DNA from: Elmis aenea
Lineage: Eukaryota > Arthropoda > Insecta > Coleoptera > Elmidae
Length of the DNA: 64,000 nt
Assembly: GCA_947652605.1 (NCBI GenBank)
Contig: CANTFG010000083.1
Coordinates: forward strand, 1 to 64,000
Reading direction: 5' to 3'
Position 1 is the first letter of the stretch, and each line of letters starts with the position of its first letter. Under the pieces are notes generated by a model that was not told the origin of the DNA, did not search any database, and saw only the letters and a list, made by a program, of their open reading frames with translations. The position numbers and the translations under genes were made by a program. Of this stretch, positions 9,887 through 20,022 are shown piece by piece.

Positions 9887-12372
9887 TTTGTCCTAAATGT
9901 GGCGATAAAATTAAAATAAAAGTTATTGATCACCAACTAAATGGTCACTACCGAAAAATGTGGTCACTTATAAATTAAGCTAATGTTTAGAACTGTACAC
10001 TATACTAAACTATACACTACACAATAATTTTAGCAAGCTTTTTAAGTCGTTCAATTATATACAGAATAAACAACCTTTAGTCGCTACTGAATCGCTTTTT
10101 TATACGATCACGTTAGTAAAAAGATGATTAGTTGCCAAAAGTTCGCACTAAGTTAACGTTAGTTATGGCACTAATAACAATGATGGCATATTGTAAAACA
10201 CTGTAGCATTCAGTATTCAGTGGCGTGCAGTCCATGAATGCGTTGGATGCAGCGCATCCCTTAAAATTTTGAAATATTTCATACTTCATACATTAATTTA
10301 ATATGTAATTTGTTTTTCTAAAATTTACTTGTAAAGTAATAATTGATTAACTAGTATGTCCATTAAAAGTTACATTTTAAAGTTAAGGGAAAAAAGATAG
10401 TATTTCCCATTTTTCTGACCCCCTCTTTTAAGGTTGTGAATGCGGTGTAGCGCTCCACATCTAGGGCTGGATTCATAGCACAGCTTATTACAGCTCAGGC
10501 ACTCTCAGGCGGCACCTATGATCTTGTCGGTTTGGATCCACTAGCGCTATTTCACTCGCACTGAGCGAAAAAGTCGGGGCCGGACTTAAAATATTTGTAT
10601 ATTATCGCAAATGAGCGATAATAGCGCCGTATTAAAAACTATTTAAACTTTTTTTAAAGAACTTTGGAATAGACGAATAGACATAAACAAAATAAAGAAA
10701 TAGATAGTCGATTTTATATTTAGATTAAAGGAATATTCTACCATCCTCACAAAGCAAAGCACTACTATCAGGTTATTAAATTAACTTTGCATTACGGATA
10801 AATGAAAAATAATGGGGTTCGGTTCTATCTAGATATTTCGGAAAGGATTTAAAAATAAAATTATGAGATATTAATACTTAGATATTTATTACAGTATAAA
10901 ATTGTAATAAAAGTTTACAAAAAAAAAATGGTAACAATATATAACAAAAAAATTAGTGATTACGCCAAATAATTAATTTGTTTTTGTTAATTTTTTTAAA
11001 ATGGCTATTTATAATTTTTAAGGTGAAATAAATTCTTAATCTTAGGTACAACTTTTTAACAAAAACAGTTGGAAAATAAGTACACGGATGAATGAAAGGT
11101 ACAATTTCGCATAATTTAAGTAATTCTTTGCAAACATTACTATTCAGAATGCATTTTTCAAAATTATTTTGAAATATACATTCAATATTTAAAATTAATT
11201 GTACAATCTATTTACAGTCTATTTATATCTACATTTACAATTTCTTAACATTAATATTACAGCTTATTCAACCAAATAATAATACATTTTATTAAAACAG
11301 CTTATCGAATAATAAGAAATATGCTTAGGCAAACATTATTATCTACAAAATGCAGATCTCAAATTTGTATTGCCCATGGACAGACAGTGGGCCACACTTT
11401 AAATGCAAGTTATAATTTAAGTCAATAGTAATAGTAATTAAAAAATCATAAATTATTATGAAATGTAACAAATACCTTTAATTATTTAAGATTTTTGTAT
11501 ATTTAATTAAGTACAGATAGTATATTTTGGAATGTTTTGTTTTGTTTTTCAGTGACCATTTGATTAAACTTAACAACCACAATAATATTGTTTTACTTAT
11601 TTTTAGAGATATACCTAACATCAAACAAACAAAAAATGTCTTTAATGGTGTCACATCCAACTACAACTCTTATTTAAAATAAGAAAGTTGATGGTAAAAT
11701 ACCAAAAACAAATTAAAATAGGTATAATTTATTAACAAATTTCAAATCTACCCAAAAAAGTGTCCTAATGTTAAAAAATATTTTGAGTATGATTTCAAAT
11801 AAGCAAGTTATAGGTAAAAATCGAAAACGTATATTTTTATGAATAGCGCAAATCTTTTTTTTTTTTCTAGATTTTTATCACAGAATAGTCGCTCTTTAAG
11901 CACAGATCGTTTCCACTCGGTTAACCAACTCTGTATCTCTTATCGTTTACAAGATCCCTATGCTGTTTACGATAATCGGGACACCCTGTATACAAACTCA
12001 CCCTGAAAGAGCTCTACATCAGCAACTTTCATATTATATAGGTACATATAATATACCTACATACAAGTATGATGTTAAATTATAGGTACAGGTTGTCCAC
12101 CTATTGTGTATTTCTGTTATATCTGGCTTAAAAGAATAAAAAGAATATTTAACATTTGTTGAAGAGTTTAAGTTCCATAACCTAAAATTATTTTTAGCTA
12201 TACCTACCGAATGTTTTAACATGTTTCTAACATGTGTTTAATGTACTAAAAATTGTCTTGTATACTTAACTCGTATAGTTTTGCATTGGAAAATGTTATT
12301 TAGAACTTTTTGAATTATTAAACAATTTAAAACTTATGGCAAAGACGATAAAATATTGACTGAAATGTAATA
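9887..12372. other. 2.5-kb non-coding 5' flank inside the NOF-like element
   Basis: This is AT-rich and without a supported gene. A less AT-rich part at about 10210-10610 starts CAGTGGCGTGCAGTCC, like hAT transposon ends, and may be a small nested insertion. The segment near 11980-12010 has the CACCCTGTA motif common at the ends of insect repeats. The promoter of the transposase gene should lie just above 9886. Confidence 0.5.
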
Positions 12373-13077
12373 ATTTTTGTTTTACAGTTAAAGTATTGTT
12401 TATAACTTCGTCTTCGAGTTTTAAAAAAAAGTACAACATAATAACACCTAATTTAATTAAAAAAATGGTGCCTAAGCTTGACCTTGAAAGCACCGGGTGA
12501 AAATTGTTTATAACTTCGTTATGGAGTTGGCACAAAATTTTATTTTTACGGCAAAAAATAGCACAAAATTAGCAAAAAATTATGGCATAAACAAATTTTC
12601 ATTCGGAGGAAGTGGTGCTTACGCGTCACCTTGGCAGCACCGGGTGAAAATTGTTTATAACTTCGTCATGGAGTTGGCACAAAATTTTATTTTTACGGCA
12701 AAAAATAGCACAAAATTAGCAAAAAATTATGGCATAAACAAATTTTCATTCGGAGGAAGTGGTGCTTACGCGTCACCTTGGCAGCACCGGGTTAAAATTG
12801 TTTATAACTTCGTTATGGAGTTGGCACAAAATTTTATTTTTACGGCAAAAAATAGCACAAAATTAGCAAAAAATTATGGCATAAACAAATTTTCATTCAG
12901 AGAAAGTGGTGCTTACGCGTCACCTTGGCAACCTCGAGTGAAAATTGTTTATAACTTTTTTCTGGAGTTGGCACAAAATTTTATTTTTACGGCAAAAAAT
13001 AGCACAAAATTAGCAAAAAATTATAGCATAAATTTTATTATGATTGAAGAAAGTGGTGCTGCCAAGGTGACGGACCT
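12373..13077. repeat. NOF-like element, right terminal inverted repeat (147-bp tandem units)
   Basis: This is the inverted counterpart of 4345-5051, with boxes ACGCGTCACC at 12621, 12768 and 12915 (period 147). Where the arms align they are nearly identical, including the GTTATAAAC and TGCCGTAAAAATA blocks. The near identity of the arms suggests either recent insertion or gene conversion between them. Confidence 0.9.
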
Positions 13078-13099
13078 TAATTTTACACTATAATATCTA

Positions 13100-13718
13100 T
13101 TAAACTTTATATCTAATAATACTGTAGTCTGTAACGGGTTTTATTTGTCTGCCGAACCTTGTTATATTCGGTCGTTCTCCTAGGGCAACTATAGGTTTTT
13201 CGTTTTCACTTTTAACACTCACTTGTGGATTAAAAGGTGGAATTGAGGCATGTGATTGTCGAATGTGTGCAGTGTTTCTTCTATAGTCTTCCATCCCTTG
13301 TTTGTACAATGTACGATCTAGGGGCACTTGCTTTATTTATTATTTTTCCAGATGTCCACTTTTTTTTGGATTTTTGAATGTTAATTTTGTCTCCTGCGTT
13401 AAATTCCTTCGATTGTTTCGTACTTTTGTCAGCATACATCTTTTGTTTCAGTCGCTGTTTTTTCAAGTTCTTATCTACATTGTTAACTACTTTGGGCTGA
13501 AGTTTAGTAGCTGCTATGGGGACAATTGATCTAGTTATTCGACTCATTAGCCTTTGGTTTGGAGATAATAACTCATTATCTCTGGGTGTATTTCTGTAGT
13601 TCAGTAACACTAATTGTATATCAGAGCCATCTTGATGACACTTTTTAATTAGATTTTTTGCTGTTTGTACATTTCTTTCCGATAGGCCATTTGATCTTAG
13701 TGGATAATATCTTCTCAT
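13100..13718 (-). pseudogene. Gypsy-E integrase C-terminal region
   Basis: The start (SNGLSERNVQTAKNLIKKC) matches the end of a gypsy integrase core with the catalytic Glu (SERNVQ). LLNYRNTP follows, then the basic C-terminal domain (WTSGKIINKASAPRSYIVQT) and a tail ending at 13100. Two frames (13718-13281 and 13327-13100) are needed. The HHCC finger and both catalytic Asp residues are absent because of an internal deletion just upstream. Confidence 0.8.
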
Positions 13719-14146
13719 GATGTTCTTATTAACATCTGTTGGATCAATACAAATTCGTATTTTTCCATTTTTTCTATCACCATTGGACTTACCACAGGTG
13801 TTGCCATCGTTATTGGTTTTATAACACCTAGCTTCACTATTACATCCAATTCTTCCTTAACGGCATTTCTTATTGCATGTGGTATTCTTCTTGCGGGATG
13901 TATCTTGAAAGTGGGATTTTCTTTCAGATCAATATCATATTCATATGATTTAAGGCATCCTAAACTACTAAAAATATTTTTTGTATCATTTACTACAATT
14001 TCATCTAACCGTTGTATTAGTCCTAATTTTACACATGCAGTTTTTCCTAGTATCGGGACTACCTTTGCATCCACGACTATAAAACTTGGGAGTACAGTTT
14101 TGTTTTTGATTTCGCACTTTGTTTCAATTTCTCCAAGCACATTCAT
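13715..14146 (-). pseudogene. Gypsy-E protease/RT junction fragment
   Basis: The frame begins in the late protease part (VLPSFIVVDAKVVPILGKTA), crosses the linker (DIDLKENPTFKIHPARRIPH) and enters the RT fingers (ELDVIVKLGVIKPITMATPV). It breaks off before the catalytic Asp boxes. The deletion fuses it directly to the integrase end at about 13720, so this copy cannot reverse transcribe by itself. Confidence 0.75.
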
Positions 14147-14220
14147 CTTATGCTCTGTGAATGATATAATTCTTTTAATTCTAGAACTTTTTATATTTTG
14201 ACTTAGTTTATTAGCAAGAT

Positions 14221-14772
14221 TTAGGGGTGTATATTTTGTAGTTGTGTTACTGCCAGTTCACTAGCTTTACAAATTTTTATGGTTTTATCTAGTGTGAGAT
14301 CATCTTCTGATAATAGTTTTTCACGAATACCAATAATAATTCTATCTCTTATTAGACTATCATGCAATTGATCAAAATCAAAATTCTTACTCTTTGATTT
14401 TAACCTCGTGAGAAATTCATCGAATGTTTCTCCATCTTCTTGTTCAATTTTATTGAACAAATATCTTTCATAGGTGACATTTATTTTGGGAGTAAAATAT
14501 TGTTCAAAATTTTGAATAATTATTTTGACATCTTTTTGTTCTACCTCTGTTAGGTTAAATGTATTAAAGATTACTGCGGCATCTGGTCCAATTGAAACCA
14601 TAAATGTTGCTGCTTGAATTTGCTTTGGTTTTTTATCCAAATTAGTAGCAATTGCATACCATTGATATTGCTGCAACCATAACTTCCAAGTTTGGGCCAT
14701 ATCATTGCTAACACACAAACTTTTTGGTGGTCTTATTGAAGCACCTACCAACGTTGCTTCGGTTTCTGGCAT
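14221..14772 (-). CDS. Gypsy-E gag
   Basis: A 183-residue frame starts MPETEATLVGASI and contains the retrotransposon gag pattern: WKLWLQQYQWYAIATNL, the YERYLFNKIEQEDGETFDEF helix block, and LRDRI-like and SELAV endings. No zinc knuckle follows in frame before the deletion. It lies 36 bp below the primer-binding site, so it is the first gene after the 5' LTR. It may still produce a particle protein, which would matter if this derivative is mobilised in trans. Confidence 0.8.
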   Translation of the reverse strand: MPETEATLVGASIRPPKSLCVSNDMAQTWKLWLQQYQWYAIATNLDKKPKQIQAATFMVSIGPDAAVIFNTFNLTEVEQKDVKIIIQNFEQYFTPKINVTYERYLFNKIEQEDGETFDEFLTRLKSKSKNFDFDQLHDSLIRDRIIIGIREKLLSEDDLTLDKTIKICKASELAVTQLQNIHP

Positions 14773-14808
14773 ATTTATGCCTTTTTTAAACGTATTTTTC
14801 TGATTATA

Positions 14809-14823
14809 CGGGTTTCGGCACCA
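14809..14823 (-). other. Gypsy-E primer-binding site (tRNA-Phe type)
   Basis: On the minus strand TGGTGCCGAAACCCG directly abuts the 5' LTR. It is complementary to the conserved 3' end of eukaryotic tRNA-Phe. The match fixes the direction of the element and the edge of the LTR. Confidence 0.8.
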
Positions 14824-14898
14824 TGTAATAACAAGACACGTGTTAAGGTGTCATACTTTATTGTAGGTTATTGTGTATTATGAGTTGCCTATGTTACA
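14824..14898 (-). repeat. Gypsy-E 5' LTR (75 bp)
   Basis: It differs from the 3' LTR at four positions. On the minus strand it carries CAATAAAG, a likely poly(A) signal, so promoter, start and poly(A) signal must all fit in 75 bp. The GTATA duplication follows at 14899-14903. Confidence 0.85.
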
Positions 14899-14903
14899 GT
14901 ATA

Positions 14904-15670
14904 TATCAAAAGTGGTTTTAGCTTAAAATCTCCCGCAGCATTTGCACCAAGGAGCAATCGTTCTTTGGACACTTTATATCCAGGTGCAGACTTCTCAGCC
15001 TTGGAAATGTAGGTTCTTTCAGGCATTCTTTTCCATTTCGTCTACATTAAACACTTGCTCAGAAAATTTACCCACCACTTTCAATAATTCCTTTCAAAAT
15101 GTTTGGATAGTCTAGAGCTGCATCGACATCGGCACTGGCTGCTTCACCTTTCATTTTAATGTTATGCAAATTATGTCGATTTTTAAATTTTTCAAACCAA
15201 CCGCGGCTTGCTAGGAAAATTTCATCTACCAAATCTCCATCAGTATCACCACTTTTTAAATTTTCGAAAATACTTTTCGCCTTTTCCTGGATAATTATTT
15301 GGCTCATTGGTATCTTCCGTTGATTGTTATCGTCAATCCACATGCTTAATAATTTTTCCATTTTTTCCATATTGCTGCCTCTTTGGCGAGTTAACTTAGA
15401 CACACTTAGAGGTGCAGCTGAATGCAGCGAATGCGCTGTAATTTTTTCTTTGTTAGCGCGTATTGTTTGAACTATAGATTTCGTAAGTCCTAATGCCTTG
15501 CATATTTCAACAATTTTTTCAGAAGCTTCAATTCGGCGCAAAACTTCTAGTTTAGTCTCTAATGTTACAGATTTACGGCTTCTTTTTTTAACTTCATTAC
15601 TGTCTAAATTCAACGAACATTTATTGGACATTTTTACTTTGACACCACACCACAACACCAGCAAAAACAA
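14904..15670 (-). pseudogene. Tigger-1 transposase, N-terminal part
   Basis: The frame starts with MSNKCSLNLDSNEVKKRSRK and a CENP-B/psq-type helix-turn-helix (SVTLETKLEVLRRIEASE, then ALGLTKSIVQTI). A second DNA-binding part follows (WFEKFKNRHNLHNIKMKGEA). Below 15068 the frame is broken but FNVDE, the first DDE region, and TYISKAEKSAPGYKVSKERL are readable. The protein continues at 4236 after gypsy-E is removed. Confidence 0.85.
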
Positions 15671-15853
15671 ACACTTGCAGTAGAACGTTTAAAACTTTAA
15701 CGCTGCAAATCTATTGGATGCGGCGCGGCCCGTGAGGAACACCTGATACAGACGTATACATAGAGGGAATTTCTAGACAAATTGACATTTTTGGCCGTAT
15801 ATCGAAGAAATTTAGGCCGTATATCGAAACATGTCAATAATTTGAAAAAGCCG

Positions 15854-17716
15854 TTATAGCGAAAAGCCGTATAAAGAGCGGTCGTATAACGAGGTATGAG
15901 TACTCATCCCTGGTCTAAATCCAAATTGGTTCTTTGAAATGCTTTTACACTTATTTATAAATGTCATCATTCTAGTTTTTAATGCCTTCTCAAATATCTT
16001 AGATATGTTAGATGTTAGTGATATAGGGCGGAAGTTAGTTGTTACGTTTATATCCCCAGATTTGTACAGTGGCTTAACAATGGCTGTCTTAAAGTGCCTG
16101 GTACATTCTCTGGTCTCAAAAATTTTGTTTATCAATCCACTAATTGGTTTGACTATAGATGGAATTATCTTTCTTAATAGGTTGGATCCCTATATTGCCT
16201 CGCCTGGGGCCTTATTTGGCTTTAATTGTTTTATATATGTTTCAATTTCTAATTGTGTCACTGGTTTTAGGAAGAATGTCTTACTGATTAATTCTGGTCT
16301 ATCGAAGGATTTACTTTGTATATCATTATTAATTTTACTAGCCATTACTTCACCTACTGTGGAGAAGAACTGATTAAATTCATTTGCAATATCTCTGTTA
16401 CCATAGAGTTCATTTCCATTTTGAGTTTTAATTGATTTAATTACTTGTGGCTTGGCATTTCTTTGTAAAATGCTATTAGTGGTGTACCACAGTGATGTTG
16501 TTGACTGATTTTTGATAATTCTAGATTCCTGATATTGTTTTTTGATTTTGTCAATCAGAGTAGCTATTTTGTTTCTGTAGATTTTATATTGTGTTTTTAA
16601 GTGTAGGTATATTATCTGGGTTTTTTAGTAATTCATTATACAATGTATCTCTTACTTTTATTGAGTTAACGATGCCTGCGGTAATCCACGGTTTACGTTT
16701 CCGTATACTGCTTTTTAATTTGATTGTATATTGATCTGCAATTTTTTTTTATTTTGCTAATGATTAGGTTACAAGCTACGTCGGAGGAACATTGGTCTAA
16801 CTCTTCCCATGTTTCCTGATTAAGTTTATTATTGATTTTGTCATACAGTGTTATTGTCTTAGTAGCGCTAGCTGATGATTCATTTTCCACTTTAGGCAGA
16901 CCATTACACTGAACTTGGAAGTCAATTAATAAAATTGTTGGATTGTGATCAGTAATTTTTGATTATAAGACTATGGGATTAATGGATGTGTGTGGCAGCT
17001 TTGTTTTAATAAAAATATGATCAAGAGTTGTCTTATTTTCTCTAGTAGGTATATTGACACATGAGTTGAATCCAAAAAAGTGTAGTACATCTAGATAATT
17101 ACTTGTGTTTTGATTACTTAAATTGAGTAAATCAATATTCATGTCGCCCAAAATACATTCATGTTGTTTGTCACAGTAGGTGCCAATGTATGTGCGCAGA
17201 TCAGAAATAAAAGAAACTGTATCATAAGAGGTAGGCTTATATATCCCTGTGAGGCCAGTACTTTATCTCAACTCTGATGATATTGTAATTTTTTTCAATA
17301 TTAATTATTTTTATGTCCTGTTGAAAATGATTTTTGATCAGACACAAAACGCCATCGTTTTGATTTAAACAACTTTCATTAAAGTACGTAGTGTAACCAT
17401 CAATATGAACATGAATACTTTCACAATTATCAACGTACCGGGTTTCAGAGAGAAAGATAATGTCATAGGCAAAATTTGTTTGTGCTATCGAGACATATAG
17501 TTCGTCAAAGTTTTTAAATACGCTCCGGATATTTGTGTGAAAGATTTTCAGATTTTGTGGACAACTGGCATTATAGTTCTGTAAATTTTCTGTAAGATCG
17601 CCTAAAGTATTAGCAGTATTCGTTTTTATGTCATAGTTATCCAGATCACTCATTACGCCTAAAATATTGCTATTGAACATAATTTTTATTATATTTGTTA
17701 TTCTGAGTTGAATCAA
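15854..17716 (-). pseudogene. LINE ORF2: endonuclease and start of RT
   Basis: APE-type endonuclease motifs are present: FHTNIRSVFKNFDELYVSI and IIFLSET at 17716-17237, then GDMNIDLL and TLDHIF at 17151-16963. The RT start at 16135 reads FKTAIVKPLYKSGD, NFRPISL and KNQFGFRPGMSTHTSL, which run up to the Tigger insertion at 15900. The middle (16370-16960) is broken into short frames, so several frameshifts or stops exist. The RT continues at 2947. Confidence 0.8.
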
Positions 17717-19200
17717 TCGAACGGCTTGGAAATTGCGATAACTGCTGTGAGTAGTTGGTTCTTGATCTGATAGTCCACCATACGCAAGTAGCAGGGACAG
17801 CTAAGTGAGTTTGAAGGGTATGTGACAGCATCATCACATTTTTTGTTTTTCACTTTATGGTTAATACAGTTAGAGCAAGTGAAATAATTATCGTTTATAG
17901 TACAAGTGGATGCATTATGTTTAGCAGAACATTTGTAACACACATCACCATTCGGACAATTTGTACTGAAATGTCCGAACGCATAACATTTATAACATCT
18001 GATGATATCAAAAGTTTCTACGTAGTAACATCGTTCCCAACCGATGTAGATAGAACTGGTAGGCTGTAAAAGCTTATGGGTTTCAGGTGAAATTTCTAAT
18101 ACCAGATTACATTTACCTTGCATTTTTGCCTTAAATTTGCGTATATATTTAATATCACATCCAGGCTTATCTAAACCATTGATTTTCTTTAGTTTGTTTA
18201 TAAAAATGTTAGTGTCTTCATCTAGACAGTTTACTTTAACAGAAAAAACTATAATTCTAGGATTTCTTTTCCCTAGTTTGCAGGCTGTACATTTGTTATC
18301 TAATTTATTTTTGAGCGTATCCAGAAGCATGTTGCTGTCATCATTATCACACTGTACAATTACATTACCTCCTTTAGTAATGTTCATGTTACTAATTCTA
18401 ATGTTTAATTCACCAGGATCAATCTGGGTTTTTAAATCGGTAATAATGTTATTGGCATTGTTTATATCGTTAGCTGACCTCTCATTAACACCTGCACGCT
18501 TAACCAAGATAGAGGCTGTTTGGTCATGTTTTTTTTTTTTTTTTTTTTTTTTTAATTGAGTGTTTTAGGACGCTTCGACAGCTATGGCCATTAGCGTCCG
18601 GGAGGAGGGGGCGGGGAACAAGGAAAGGGTGGGTAAGGTAAGGGTAGGTGGAAGTACTGTCACAGCATTTGCCTATAGTAGGTAGAGGAAACCACCTGAA
18701 ACCTCTACGATGACAGACGGCCGTGGGATTCGAACCCACGACCTCCCGATTAACTCGGAAGGTTGCGTACCAACCAGCCACGGAGCTCGGTGGTCAGGTT
18801 TTTGCTTCGACATTCGTGATTGGTTTCGTACCACGTTAGCATAAGAGTGCGCAGGCTCTATATTCATAACGGATTGCTCTGGTTTTTTCAGTTCTTTAAT
18901 TAAACATTCTTGAGTATAATTGAGTTTTTCTAGATTTTTTACAAGTTTCTTAAGATAGCTCACCTCGCTTCTTAACACGTTTGTATCTGCTTCAATAGTT
19001 GTTACATCCAAGAGGTCATGAACTGCACCACTACTACAATGCTTGCACCTCCATGTTTCCTCATTGTAGTCTTGCTCCAAATAGCTAAGGACCAAATCCA
19101 GACATTAACGGTGAGCTCTATTAGCACATTCAATGCATTGCACCCCAACTTTCACTGTGACACCACTATTACAAATTACACAAGTTTTTCTTTTGCAATC
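17713..19200 (-). pseudogene. LINE ORF1: PHD-like finger and gag zinc knuckles
   Basis: The N-terminus (about 19200-19020) reads CVICNSGVTVKVGVQCIEC and then TWRCKHC, a PHD-like Cys4-His-Cys3 pattern known from ORF1 of insect CR1/Jockey-group LINEs. A coiled-coil stretch follows. After the SINE the frame resumes (18507-17713) with an RRM-like segment and the knuckles CYKCYAFGHFSTNC and CYKCSAKHNASTC. ORF1 and ORF2 overlap by a few bases at 17713-17716. The SINE interrupts the protein at KQKPD. Confidence 0.8.
18530..18797 (-). mobile_element. tRNA-derived SINE inside LINE ORF1
   Basis: On the minus strand the head holds an A-box-like GTGGCTGGTTGGTA and a perfect B-box GGGTTCGAATCCC (18720-18793). 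A non-tRNA body follows, then a poly(A) tail (poly-T at 18530-18552 on plus). GGTCA-type repeats at both ends (GGTCATG and GGTCAGG) are the probable target duplication. Confidence 0.8.
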
Positions 19201-19239
19201 CGAGTCTGACTTTTCACTACTATAGTAATCTTTTACAAT

Positions 19240-19850
19240 ATTTTTATTCAAGTCCTGTGGATCAAGGCATAACCTCAATGTTCTATCTGGCTTTTCTACT
19301 ATTACTAATCTGTTAACCCAACTTGTTGGTTCTTTAGCCTTTTCTATTATGTATATCTATTTTTTCTAATCTATCTAATTCTATTTTAACTCTATCTCTA
19401 AGCTTGATAGGTATCCTATATGGAAGTTTACTTGTAGGAACTGCATTTTCTTTTAATTTAATTTTGTATTTATTTGGAAAATGACCTATACCTTTGAATA
19501 AATTTGAATACTGCATTAATACTTTTTCTTTATCAATCATATTATTTGTATCAGTGATGTTTTGCAAAGAATTTTTTGAAAACAAATTTAATTTATTAAT
19601 ATGTAGTATCAATTTAGTATTGGATTAGAATTTGTATTTATAATAATAAAATTTTCTGTATACTTTTTGTCATTCATTTTTACATTCAAAACAACTCTAC
19701 CCATGGTTTTTAATTTATATCCCCCATAAGCTTCTAATTTTATCTTAGATCTAGTTATTTTGTAATACTGTTTATTGTGTTTACCAATTTCTTATGGTTC
19801 GACAATAATATTCATTTCCATTTTCTGGTTCGTCTAGTTTTACATTGTAA
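19240..19850 (-). pseudogene. Gypsy-A protease and start of RT
   Basis: From 19840 down the sense strand shows a protease C-terminal half (YGGYKLKTMGRVVLNVKMND). The linker at 19612-19334 follows (GHFPNKYKIKLKENAVPTSK, then PYRIPIKLRDRV), and then VNRLVIVEKPDRTLRLCLDP and KDYYS. The RT resumes at 1440 after the LINE. The frame changes at about 19340, so the copy is decayed. Confidence 0.75.
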
Positions 19851-20022
19851 GGCCGGTCTCCCACCAGGGATACGCTACCGCGACGATACCTTGAAGCGAT
19901 TTGAATGTACGGTATTGAAGGCGACCGAAAAATGAGTCGCGTCGCTTATGTTTGCACACCAAGAATACGCGACCGCGACGCAACTTCCCCGCTGACTGGA
20001 TACTCGGTTAGTTGTTCACAAA

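Larger units (their letters stand above)
4345..13077 (-). mobile_element. Foldback/NOF-like MULE DNA transposon encoding a transposase-USP fusion
   Basis: The element starts AGGTCCGTCACCTTGGCAGC and ends with its complement. Both sides are flanked by the 9-bp duplication TAATTTTAC (4336-4344 and 13078-13086). The termini are long inverted repeats of about 0.7 kb made of tandem 147-bp units, the architecture known from Drosophila FB elements, whose NOF member encodes a Mutator-like transposase. The single gene (6169-9886, minus) is intact. Total length is 8.7 kb, with about 1.1 kb and 2.5 kb of AT-rich non-coding DNA between the gene and the repeats. Confidence 0.9.
4242..14898 (-). mobile_element. 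Gypsy-E: LTR retrotransposon with 75-bp LTRs, deletion derivative
   Basis: Direct repeats of 75 bp starting TGTAATAACA and ending TGTTACA flank the element, with a GTATA duplication outside. The primer-binding site and polypurine tract are in the right places for a minus-strand element. Only about 1.9 kb belongs to gypsy-E; the NOF-like MULE fills 4345-13077. The coding part keeps gag, the protease/RT junction and the integrase C-terminus, but most of RT, RNase H and the integrase core are deleted. The LTRs differ at four positions, so the insertion is fairly old. Confidence 0.85.
2950..15900 (-). mobile_element. pogo/Tigger DNA transposon (Tigger-1), split by nested elements
   Basis: The terminal inverted repeats begin CTCATACCTCGTTATACGGC on the left and match the right end at 15880-15900 with one difference. 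The TA target duplication is at 2948-2949 and 15901-15902. The TIR core resembles that known for pogo/Tigger elements. The transposase is on the minus strand in two parts, interrupted by gypsy-E at 4242-14898. Without the insert the element is about 2.3 kb. Confidence 0.9.
15901..19225 (-). mobile_element. LINE (Jockey/CR1-like), 5' part
   Basis: This is the 5' part of the LINE whose 3' end is at 1441-2949. It holds ORF1 with a PHD-like finger and zinc knuckles, the endonuclease, and the start of the RT, and carries a SINE in ORF1. It begins at about 19225 inside gypsy-A RT. Confidence 0.8.

Noticed and set aside
12497..13093. Repetitive 49-residue protein (198 codons, also 186 codons at 4341-4901)
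   Set aside because: It is the reading of the 147-bp terminal units, which are open only because 147 is divisible by three; both arrays are inverted repeat ends without a gene context.
18720..18793. Functional tRNA gene
   Set aside because: A and B boxes are present, but the cloverleaf is imperfect and a SINE body with poly(A) tail follows; it is a tRNA-derived SINE head.
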